NCBI GenBank assembly: GCA_021732085.1
Contig: JAKFVQ010000018.1
Span: forward strand, 1-64,000
Length of the DNA: 64,000 bases
Origin: Candidatus Obscuribacterales bacterium
GTDB lineage: Bacteria > Cyanobacteriota > Vampirovibrionia > Obscuribacterales > Obscuribacteraceae
Direction: 5' to 3'
Shown: one piece after another, positions 39,089-46,619 of the stretch
Position numbering within the stretch: the stretch's first letter is position 1
How the letters are laid out: every line of letters starts with the position of its first letter
Position numbers and translations under genes: made by a program
Notes under the pieces: model-generated
Told to the model about the DNA's origin: nothing
The model's database searches: none
What the model saw: only the letters and a program-made list of their open reading frames with translations

Positions 39089-41629
39089 CTAATAAGATCC
39101 GGGAGCACCAGCATTCTGATTCATATTAGGATCTTGATTCGCATTTGCTGGAGGGAGCATACCCGGTCCTTGATTCTTTCGAGCGGCGGCGCCTTGTCTA
39201 AGACGTTGGCGCGCAGCGCCGGGCGGCATGCGTCCAGGCGCAACTCCAGCCCCAGCGCCCATCCCAGCACCTGCGGCTGCACGCCTTAATGCTGGTGGTA
39301 GTGGGGCTCCATCAGCAGGTGCGACGCCGGCTGGCAATAGTGATGTCATCCCCTTCTTCATGCCATCAATTCCGGAATAGCCAATTTGGAATGAACCAAT
39401 TTCTCCATCGGCGCGAACGAAAACGGTGGTTGGCACTGGGCCGATGTCGTATTCGTCAACCATTTTCGCATTCTCTTTTTTATCGACGTCAACGGTCAAG
39501 AAATCTACTCGTTGCCCGAACATTCCCTTTGCTTGTGCAATCACTGAATCCATGTCTTTGCATGGTTGGCACCAGGTTGCATTGAACAGGATTACTTTTG
39601 GTTTGTTTGCGAGGCCCGCTCCGGCATATCCTCGCTTGCGGCGTTTCGGTGCTGTCACATCTGGTGGCATTGCCATCATCATTCTATTTGCATCCGCCGC
39701 GGCTTGTGTTCCTTGACCAAAACGGCGAACCAAGAGGAAATTCTGCATTGCAGCTTTGAAATGTTGCGTGTGATAATGCGCCAGCCCCATCAGATAATGT
39801 ACATTCGGATCTTGTGGGGAAATCTCTGCCGCGCTCTGCAATACGGTCAGGGCTTCGTTGTTAGATCCGCTTTCCATCAGGGTTTTCGCCTTGGTAATCA
39901 GCTCCGCCAAGCTGCCCGTAGTTGGTGCGGTTTGCGGGCAGTGTGCAAAAATCCATTGCGCAACGCCTAAGATATCCTTATCTGTACACTGTCCTTCTTC
40001 GAAGATCAAATGCTCAGCGTTCGCGACATAGATCATTGTTTTGTCTTTTGTGGGCATCTCATCATAGAGTTCTTGAGTGCCTTCCGGCTTTACCAATCCG
40101 TCCTTGCTACCTTGCACGATTAGCACCGGCAGTGATGTTATCTTTTCTGCCTCATCATGATTGTCATTCATGAAGCCTTGAAATTGCATCAATTCCATTG
40201 GCGACAATTCCATCTTATTTAAAGGATCATCTTTCCACTCTTGTTCAAGTTGTGGATTGTCCTTTGCCGCTTGATCGACAATGGATGAACCGATATCGAA
40301 CTTGCGATTTGGTCCGAGCAGCGCATGAAACGCCACCGATAAGTCTGTTTTCTTTTGCTTGAAGCGGTCGCCCGATGCACATGCGGAAATCATGCCCGTC
40401 ATTAGCTCGGGGAATTGTGCCGCGGAATGAATTGCGATAGCACCACCCATTGATTCACCGAGAATGAAAATCGGTTTGTTCGGATTCGCCTTTCGCAGCC
40501 ACCCGAGAGTGGTTTTCACATCTTCAATGCAAGCTTTAAAGTCTACGTTTTTGTGACCCTTCGCATCCATCCACGATCCGAATCCGCGGACGTCGATAGC
40601 GTAAGTTGCAACGCCGAGTGCGGACATTGCTTTTCCGAAGCGATCAAAGCTCTCCGAGTGTAATCCCAAACCATGAATGCAGAGCAACACTGCTTTGGTT
40701 GGGATGCCGAACATTGTCCATGAGACGCAAGGCGCGTCGCCACGGACCTTGCCTTTGTGTTTCTCATCCTTCTTGTCGGAGTCCGAATCGTCATCCGCTT
40801 TTGCTTTCTTGGAATCGCGATCTTTCTTATCAGCCTTTTCGTTTTGCGCTGGCAGATTGCCCTGCATGCCAGCTTGCGGAACCATAGGAAATTGTGCAGG
40901 ATTCAAGGCGCCCGCATTTTGATTCGGAAAAGCCTGAGGCGGATAACCTTGTGGATTCAGCGTGTAGCCAGGGGCAGGGTAAGCACCTTGTGCGGGATAA
41001 GCACCTTGTGCGGGATAAGCACCTTGTGCGGGATAAGCGCCTTGTGCGGGATAAGCGCCTTGTGCTGGATAAGCACCTTGAGCTGGATAAGCACCTTTTG
41101 CGGGATATGCGCCTTGTGCCGGATAAGCAGCACCTTGTGCGGGATAAGCACCTTGTGCGGGATAAGCACCTTGTGCGGGATATGCGCCTTGTGCGGGATA
41201 TGCGCTTTGTGCGGGATAAGCACCTTGTGCGGGATAAGCACTTGTTGCAGGATAAGCACCTTGAGCTGGATACGCATTTTGTGCTGGATAAGCACCTTGA
41301 GCTGGATACGCACCTTGAGCTGGATAAGCACCTTGTGCTGGATACGCACCTTGTGCTGGATATGCACCTGGCGCAGCCTGCGAATAGTCGCCGGAAGGAT
41401 CTTGGTAGCCTTGCGCGCTTTGTTGCTGCTGCATCATTTGCGCTCGGCGTCTGCGAGGACCCATCGGCATCTGGTTCGGCTGCATGCCAACCTGAGCAAT
41501 CAGAATCTGTTTCGAATTGCTAGCCGTACCGCACGGCTGGAAGTCTGTCTCTTTGGAATTGGTCAAACCAGATCCGTATCCCGGAAGGGTTTGGGCGAGC
41601 ACTATCGTGCTTATTAATAGAAGGCGCAT
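39089..41629 (-). CDS. Exported alpha/beta hydrolase-TPR-thioredoxin fusion with AYPAQG repeats
   Basis: An 846-residue exported protein. Signal peptide 1-22; residues 83-215 hold about 23 copies of the hexapeptide AYPAQG; a Lys/Asp-rich hinge follows (275-295); an alpha/beta hydrolase (about 300-565) has GLGLHSESF, DVRGFGSW and the nucleophile Ser in GESMGG; TPR units (570-640) follow; then a thioredoxin domain (670-763) with CQPC in NATWCQPCKDM and GPVPTTVFV; and a Pro/Gly/Met-rich tail. The hydrolase is a paralogue of the one at 35729. The combination of lipase-type and redox domains with a Pro-rich spacer is unusual; the spacer may span wall material so the enzyme works at the surface. 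Confidence 0.85.
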   Translation of the reverse strand: MRLLLISTIVLAQTLPGYGSGLTNSKETDFQPCGTASNSKQILIAQVGMQPNQMPMGPRRRRAQMMQQQQSAQGYQDPSGDYSQAAPGAYPAQGAYPAQGAYPAQGAYPAQGAYPAQNAYPAQGAYPATSAYPAQGAYPAQSAYPAQGAYPAQGAYPAQGAYPAQGAAYPAQGAYPAKGAYPAQGAYPAQGAYPAQGAYPAQGAYPAQGAYPAQGAYPAPGYTLNPQGYPPQAFPNQNAGALNPAQFPMVPQAGMQGNLPAQNEKADKKDRDSKKAKADDDSDSDKKDEKHKGKVRGDAPCVSWTMFGIPTKAVLLCIHGLGLHSESFDRFGKAMSALGVATYAIDVRGFGSWMDAKGHKNVDFKACIEDVKTTLGWLRKANPNKPIFILGESMGGAIAIHSAAQFPELMTGMISACASGDRFKQKKTDLSVAFHALLGPNRKFDIGSSIVDQAAKDNPQLEQEWKDDPLNKMELSPMELMQFQGFMNDNHDEAEKITSLPVLIVQGSKDGLVKPEGTQELYDEMPTKDKTMIYVANAEHLIFEEGQCTDKDILGVAQWIFAHCPQTAPTTGSLAELITKAKTLMESGSNNEALTVLQSAAEISPQDPNVHYLMGLAHYHTQHFKAAMQNFLLVRRFGQGTQAAADANRMMMAMPPDVTAPKRRKRGYAGAGLANKPKVILFNATWCQPCKDMDSVIAQAKGMFGQRVDFLTVDVDKKENAKMVDEYDIGPVPTTVFVRADGEIGSFQIGYSGIDGMKKGMTSLLPAGVAPADGAPLPPALRRAAAGAGMGAGAGVAPGRMPPGAARQRLRQGAAARKNQGPGMLPPANANQDPNMNQNAGAPGSY
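40985..41380. repeat. 18-bp tandem coding repeat
   Basis: About 22 tandem units of 18 bp, plus-strand form GCACCTTGTGCGGGATAA, with scattered synonymous and few replacement changes (AYPAQG, AYPAQN, AYPATS, AYPAKG). One unit has gained an extra GCA codon near 41130. DNA-level similarity is high, so the tract should expand and contract. Confidence 0.9.
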
Positions 41630-41829
41630 GCTTAAAGTCTCGCGAAACTATTGGCCATATTATCAAGTGCTGGTGGCGATTTCCAGCCAAATCGGTTTAG
41701 TTTTGCGGTGTGCTAAGAAGTGGGGAGCGTTTCTCATTACGATCTGACCAAACAGCCAAAAATCGCTTTATTGCAGCCTTGAGATAGCGGGCAACCTGAA
41801 AATGAATTTGAAGAGTTTTTCACTGTCTC

Positions 41830-41958
41830 TCAGTTTGAAACTGATTCGGTGATACCGCATTCGGTGGCTAATTGATTGAAATAAGAGCTTCGTATTTTCC
41901 CTTCGAGGTTGCGGAAAAGCCTGACATACATATGTCTGCGCGCCTCTGCTTCGTTCAC
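41830..41958 (-). CDS. Possible small protein, 42 residues
   Basis: A frame starting at GTG 41958, with a peptide that reads as coding: RRHMYVRLFRNLEGKIRSSY then FNQLATECGITESVSN. The frame remains open 14 codons further upstream (KLDRFSTFFRKE) without ATG. No strong ribosome site is seen. It may be a real small protein or the remnant of a larger one. Confidence 0.25.
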   Translation of the reverse strand: MNEAEARRHMYVRLFRNLEGKIRSSYFNQLATECGITESVSN

Positions 41959-42314
41959 TTCTTTTCTGAAAAATGTGCTGAAGCGATCTAATTTAATATA
42001 CTTGCTTTATTTGTTCCGACTGAGACGCCTCCTGGCACTGTGCTTGTGGCGCGAAAAAACATGCAATAGAGAAGACTAAGCCCCAGGAACGTTTCCGTCT
42101 CATAGAATCACCATCCATACGCGAATGAACTCTCCTGTTGCGCTGAGAGAGCGCCCTTAGACTTTGAGAATTGGATTACCCAAGTGTATCTTACATCTTT
42201 CAGCCCTACTTTGTAAGCACCTGTCCTCATGGAGCACCGGTCCCCCTGTTATCGCATACTTAACTCGCTTTCTAGGCACGCCAGAATTAGTATTGTTTAT
42301 GTGATCGAAGGAGT

Positions 42315-42341
42315 CTTGAATTCTAAAAGCCCCCGTATAAT
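42315..42341 (+). promoter_or_regulatory. Candidate sigma-70-like promoter
   Basis: TATAAT at 42336-42341 with TCTTGA upstream at about 16-bp spacing. It lies some 140 bp before the next plus-strand gene. Confidence 0.3.
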
Positions 42342-42483
42342 TTGGTTGGCAAAAACATTGAAAGGGCGATTCACCCCATAGCAGTAAACTCTGGGCTCAA
42401 CGACAGAGTGCCGCATGGATTTTGATTAAACGTGGCACCCAAGAAAGTGATCAAAAATGAAGATTGGAGTTGAGGGTCCTTCA

Positions 42484-43365
42484 ATGGGCGATCAGAATGA
42501 AACCCATAAAATTCTATCTGGTAGTTGTAGCAGAAGGCGTTCGGAAACTGTGTCGAAGTCTCTTTGCCTTCTGTTCGTCCTCGCTATGGCGCAGACTAGC
42601 TCAGTGTCTTCCGCTGCGATTGACTCTCCGTCATTTTACGATCAATCCAAAAAAGTAATCGGTTATATCGAAGTCGGTGACTACGACCAGGCGCATGCAA
42701 GTCTTGCTGACTTGAATGCGCGTGACTTGGCTACTCCGTCCGAGATCGTGACGGTGTCGGTTCTACAGACTTATCTTGCGGCAGAAAGCATAGATTCGAA
42801 TTATGAAGAATCACTGAGAATGTTTTATGATGCTTCCAAAAGAATAAGCCAAGTTAGCGACTCTAGAAGAGCCAATTTGGCATTGAGTTGGCAACTTCAT
42901 TTTTCTGATCTCTGTCGTAAGGCTAGTACCACTTCACAAAAAAAACCTTATACCGTCGGTTCCTACAAAATGCGACTTGAGAAACCTATGCCGACGTCAG
43001 CCTTGGATAATACGAATATCTCGGGAACTCTAGTAATTATTTTGCACACAGTATCCGGTGTAAAAAGGCTTCGCTGCATTGTCAGCCGTGGAAATCGTCT
43101 GGAAAAAAATCGCGTATCCCTATGCACAAAGTTTGATGTTCGCTTGCCACAAGAGCGCACAATTTCTGTTTATGATGCTTTTGATATTCCGTGCGCCATT
43201 GAATCAAACATCACCGGCGATACTTCTGGGTTCGGACTGTTATGGGAAAAACAAGTTTTCATCGAGAGTATCGAATTCGACATTACGAACATTCAAGGAC
43301 TTAGCGAAGAACAAAGGAAACTTTTTCAGAAACCAACCTTTTTAGAAACATGGAGTTTCCTTTAA
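42484..43365 (+). CDS. Exported protein of unknown function
   Basis: A 293-residue protein beginning at ATG 42484, preferred because GAGGG stands seven bases upstream; ATG 42457 is in frame but lacks a site. A signal peptide (SKSLCLLFVLAMAQTSSVSSA) follows a basic leader. The mature N-terminal half looks helical and TPR-like (VIGYIEVGDYDQAHASLADL). The C-terminal half is beta-rich (TLVIILHTVSGVKRLRCIV). No known family is recognised. The region appears AT-richer than its surroundings. Confidence 0.6.
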   Translation: MGDQNETHKILSGSCSRRRSETVSKSLCLLFVLAMAQTSSVSSAAIDSPSFYDQSKKVIGYIEVGDYDQAHASLADLNARDLATPSEIVTVSVLQTYLAAESIDSNYEESLRMFYDASKRISQVSDSRRANLALSWQLHFSDLCRKASTTSQKKPYTVGSYKMRLEKPMPTSALDNTNISGTLVIILHTVSGVKRLRCIVSRGNRLEKNRVSLCTKFDVRLPQERTISVYDAFDIPCAIESNITGDTSGFGLLWEKQVFIESIEFDITNIQGLSEEQRKLFQKPTFLETWSFL

Positions 43366-43464
43366 ACCGAGCCATTAGCCGACGGACAAGCACCAACATG
43401 AATGACTATCAGTTGCACCTTATTCTGATCTGGCCAGATACGTCGTAGCTCGAGCGTGGTACCT

Positions 43465-44490
43465 ATGAAGTTTATTTTTCATGCTTCTGAGGCTTGCTGT
43501 GCAATGCTAAAACCTAGCGAACAATTCCACGAGTATCTCTTCGAAATCCAAAGACGATTGAGTGCTGAATACAAAACAATCTTTATAGATAAAGGACTTA
43601 GAAAGCCGGAGGATTTTGGTCTCGTAAGCTTCTATCTTTCCAAAGACGGAGAAATCCAGAATGTCCGAATTGTGAATGGATGTTCCGATGAGGCTGACAA
43701 AAATATTCATTTGGCTCTTGATCTGCTCGAGAAAAGAAAGGGTATTCCCAAAATGCCTGATTTCTTTGATAAACCGGGCATTGAACTTTCATTCATGTAC
43801 GGGCCTATCGTCCGGTTGAAAGATCGAGATCCCTACACAGGATCCTTTGCAGATCGCTACAAATATCTTGATGAATTAGCTGGAAAAAATTCCATTACGA
43901 CGTCGGAAGGGGTTGCTTTAGACTCCAGAAAGACAAAATCTGTTACGTCGATGAATGTGGAGAGAGCAGAAAAAAATGTGGATAGAGCAGATGGAGTCGA
44001 CTTAGCTTCGCCTCCAGTAATTAACCATGAACAGGAGCTGCAGTTTCAATTGGACTTCTACCATCGCTTGTTCAGCGGCATTAATGGGGTTTTTGTGACT
44101 TTTGATCGCTCTGCCTCTGTGGATCAAGAAACCATAAAAAAAATTGGTGGACTACTTTGTGATAATGGAGTTCAGATCTTGGAGAAAGGCGAACTAACTC
44201 CAAATGATCGTATGCTTAGAGTCTCAATCAAAGACGACGGCCCAAAACACTGCATAGTGCGGTTACACTTTGGAGATTCCAAAATTACTTCGCCTCAAAT
44301 AATAACGCCAAGCGAAGTGCAGAAAGCCTTCGGAAACTCTGTTGAATGGAGCAGAGATTTTGACCATCCGCCAACCAGCACAAAGGAGCGGCAGTCGTTT
44401 GTTCTTGCGGGGCTTGAAGATTTTGTAGAAAAGATGAATATCACGAGAACAACCGGTCGCTGTCCGCTTGTGGTTGATCGCACCAAGTGA
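43465..44490 (+). CDS. Hypothetical protein with TonB-C-like N-terminal segment
   Basis: About 341 residues starting at ATG 43465 (GTG 43456 is the other option). No signal peptide is evident. Residues about 45-110 (FGLVSFYLSKDGEIQNVRIV then NGCSDEADKN) follow the pattern of a TonB C-terminal domain, where a strand pair VxFxLxxDGxIxxVxIVxSS is followed by a helix. The second half (RLFSGINGVFVTFDRSASVD) is unrecognised. It lies 99 bp after the exported unknown protein and before a gene split by a 5-bp repeat. Confidence 0.5.
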   Translation: MKFIFHASEACCAMLKPSEQFHEYLFEIQRRLSAEYKTIFIDKGLRKPEDFGLVSFYLSKDGEIQNVRIVNGCSDEADKNIHLALDLLEKRKGIPKMPDFFDKPGIELSFMYGPIVRLKDRDPYTGSFADRYKYLDELAGKNSITTSEGVALDSRKTKSVTSMNVERAEKNVDRADGVDLASPPVINHEQELQFQLDFYHRLFSGINGVFVTFDRSASVDQETIKKIGGLLCDNGVQILEKGELTPNDRMLRVSIKDDGPKHCIVRLHFGDSKITSPQIITPSEVQKAFGNSVEWSRDFDHPPTSTKERQSFVLAGLEDFVEKMNITRTTGRCPLVVDRTK

Positions 44491-44526
44491 ATATAACGCT
44501 TCATGGTCGCTTGTTGGCTCAATTCA

Positions 44527-45193
44527 ATGAATAAAAAAATACTACTTAAATATCAAATTGGGCTCATTCTAAGCCTATTTCCGTTCTGTTCTGTTCTGTT
44601 CTGTTCTTGGACAATGCAAGTCTGATGAAGTTATGGTTGTGAAAAACAGGGATCGCGTTGGCGTCCATGGTACTTTGAACCCTAAATACTTTGAAGGCGC
44701 CACGAGAAAAGCATACGCCGTTGCTGCTCGCGACCCTGAGCTTCTCTCGAATCTATTCTTATATGACGGAAGTGAGCGAACAAATAGAACACTTTTGGAT
44801 AGTTTCAAAACAACATGGGCTGCAGAGGATAATCTTTCTCAAGTTGAAGCTATTGAAGCAGCACAACTCAAGGAGCGTGGTCTCCGTTTGAATCAAATTC
44901 AAAAAGCATTAGATGACACATCAGGAAGTTTCATCCAAATCCAGCCGCTTCCAGTATTTACCGAGAATATCGAAAGAAATGGCAATACCTGCATAACTAA
45001 AGCAGCTAGCTCGGAAACTTCTTCGTTTGGGCTTCGGCAAGTTGTTGGTTCACTTGCGCGATGGATTGCTGATGCAATTGAGCGAGTTGTTGGCTCTGGG
45101 TCAGTGGTTGCGGTGACTGCTGGATTGCGTGACCGCTTTGGTCCGCTGGTAGCAATTTCGGGGACGCTTCTATGGGTGTATCCAGAACTGTAA
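44527..45193 (+). pseudogene. Exported-protein gene out of frame at a pentanucleotide repeat
   Basis: ATG 44527 opens a textbook signal peptide (MNKKILLKYQIGLILSLFPF), but after five GTTCT units (44583-44607) the frame stops at 44623-44625. The body frame continues without a start from the repeat into QCKSDEVMVVKNRDRVGVHG and on to 45193; its first ATG is 44633. Changing the repeat number to three or six joins signal and body exactly, with three copies giving FPFCSVLGQCKSDE. The last 62 codons overlap the tail of the opposite gene and look like read-through, so the native C-terminus may be lost. This is either a phase-variable gene in its OFF state or a decaying one. Confidence 0.5.
44583..44607 (+). 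repeat. Pentanucleotide tract (GTTCT)x5
   Basis: Five perfect tandem GTTCT units lie within the signal-peptide coding segment. A 5-bp unit shifts frame with each gain or loss, as in bacterial contingency loci. Confidence 0.85.
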
Positions 45194-46484
45194 CGGTTAC
45201 GGGTTGAACATAATTGGCGAGTTCTTGATCGATTCTTGCGCCTAGCCCGTCCGTGTCTTGTGTCAGGATGTCCTCGCTCGTTGTATAGACCATCGGTCCG
45301 CTTGCGATATTTACCATCTTCTGTGCAAACTGTCGTGCCTCGGCAATCTTCATTTGGTTCTGCGGTGCGTGCACTTCCTTTGCTGCGCGCTCGCGGAATT
45401 TGTTGCGGACATCTATGATTGCGTTGCGGACCAAGTTATAGAATTCGCGCAAAATCGGGAAGCCCATAAAGAAAACGGCGTAAGCCATAATTGCGTGGAC
45501 CTGATCCTTGAAAGGAATTAGTGGCTGGAACCAAGCTAGATGCTGGTTCAGAGCATAAGCGCCGCAGAGGTTTGCGCCCGCGAAGAAGAACACCCAGTGC
45601 AACTTCTCTGTTGGTACTTTGGTGAATATCCAGTCCTTCTCTTTTAGTGACGGCTGCAATTCGTAAAGTGCAGCAACTTGATTCGGTCCACTTGCCGTGA
45701 CCTGTAATTCTGGGAATGTATAGACAACTGTGCCTTTCGGGCTTACTTCCGGGCAGCCATTGAATCTGACCAGAATCGGCAGTACTGCATAATCACTTAC
45801 CTTGGCGCTCACCAAATATGGTGCCAACTGTTCGGCTGTCACAGCGCCGTTGTTCCGCCTAATTAGATCCGCCGCCAACTTGAATTGCTCTTCCTCAATA
45901 TCGCGGTTCGGGTTGCCTTCGCCGAAGAGGAAGCTAAAACAGTTCGAGAAAAATCCACGATCCGGCTGCTCAATCTGCACTCCGCAGTATGATTCCGGTG
46001 TTTCGCCACCGGTGAATATGCCCCATCCGAAGAACATGCCCAGAGCTTCAAAGTCGAAAAACTCGAAGTCCAGTCCTTCTTGAAGGTCGAGGTCGCCCTC
46101 TCCATCGGCGGCGTCCATGCCGCATAGAATGATGATCAACGCGACAGTGAATACAACTGCGATCGTGACGAAGGAAACAACTAACAGTACGCCGAACGAC
46201 ATCCGCAAAAGGAAAAATCCCGCTTCGTATGCGGCGTGCAAGGTCTCCATGATGATCTTTCGAATACCTACCAATCGGTAGATCGAATCCAGATCTGGAA
46301 AAAACTTGTAGACGATTTGCCCGCGGTTGGATACTTCCATTACCGCTTTGGTTTCAAGGGCGATTCTGTTCAGCTCGACTGAGGTCAGGTGTAACGGCAA
46401 TCCGGTTTTTGCAGCAACGTCCGCTATGGACACCTTGTGCCCCAGGTCTTTTATAGCTTTTAGGACTTTGCTCTTCGTGGACAC
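45006..46484 (-). CDS. Winged-helix membrane protein of cyanobacterial/plastid type
   Basis: A 492-residue membrane protein starting at GTG 46484. Residues 1-60 resemble a winged helix (VLKAIKDLGHKVSIADVAAK). A hydrophobic hairpin or long helix lies at 90-121, an acidic loop at 123-150, then FLFGEGNPNRDIEEEQF and NNGAVTAEQLAPYLV, two further membrane segments (about 275-330), and a Gln-rich C-terminal tail. The central motif recalls an uncharacterised cyanobacterial and chloroplast family (At5g03900-like); this is recollection, not a search. Function unknown. Its 3' end overlaps the opposite-strand gene by 188 bp. Confidence 0.65.
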   Translation of the reverse strand: MSTKSKVLKAIKDLGHKVSIADVAAKTGLPLHLTSVELNRIALETKAVMEVSNRGQIVYKFFPDLDSIYRLVGIRKIIMETLHAAYEAGFFLLRMSFGVLLVVSFVTIAVVFTVALIIILCGMDAADGEGDLDLQEGLDFEFFDFEALGMFFGWGIFTGGETPESYCGVQIEQPDRGFFSNCFSFLFGEGNPNRDIEEEQFKLAADLIRRNNGAVTAEQLAPYLVSAKVSDYAVLPILVRFNGCPEVSPKGTVVYTFPELQVTASGPNQVAALYELQPSLKEKDWIFTKVPTEKLHWVFFFAGANLCGAYALNQHLAWFQPLIPFKDQVHAIMAYAVFFMGFPILREFYNLVRNAIIDVRNKFRERAAKEVHAPQNQMKIAEARQFAQKMVNIASGPMVYTTSEDILTQDTDGLGARIDQELANYVQPVTVTVLDTPIEASPKLLPADQSGHAIQQSPQPLTQSQQLAQLHQQSIAQVNQQLAEAQTKKFPS

Positions 46485-46619
46485 TAAACTGGACCATAAT
46501 TTGCCAACCGCCTATATGCTAACGTCTGGGTACCTTGGGGGCACAGCCGGTAAACCGCAAAAAACTCTCGAAAGTTGAGTGAAATCGTGGTTTTCGGGTC
46601 AAATCCGCATTAAATCATT

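Larger units (their letters stand above)
41630..42483. other. Long intergenic region (about 850 bp), AT-richer
   Basis: No large gene on either strand. It contains a short minus-strand frame (41830-41958) and a candidate promoter (42315-42341), both listed separately. It separates the envelope block from three plus-strand genes of unknown function. No tRNA cloverleaf or strong hairpin was noticed. Confidence 0.4.

Noticed and set aside
40985-41380. Regular short repeats suggesting a CRISPR array
   Set aside because: Units are 18 bp, directly adjacent with no spacers, and keep one open frame encoding AYPAQG.
40757-41617. Long plus-strand open frames across the repeat (rich in HLVRDK or CGIST units)
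   Set aside because: They are frame shadows of the 18-bp repeat in the minus-strand hydrolase gene.
45006-45193. Last 62 codons of the repeat-disrupted gene as real protein
   Set aside because: They are exactly antisense to the Gln-rich tail of the opposite gene and look like read-through.
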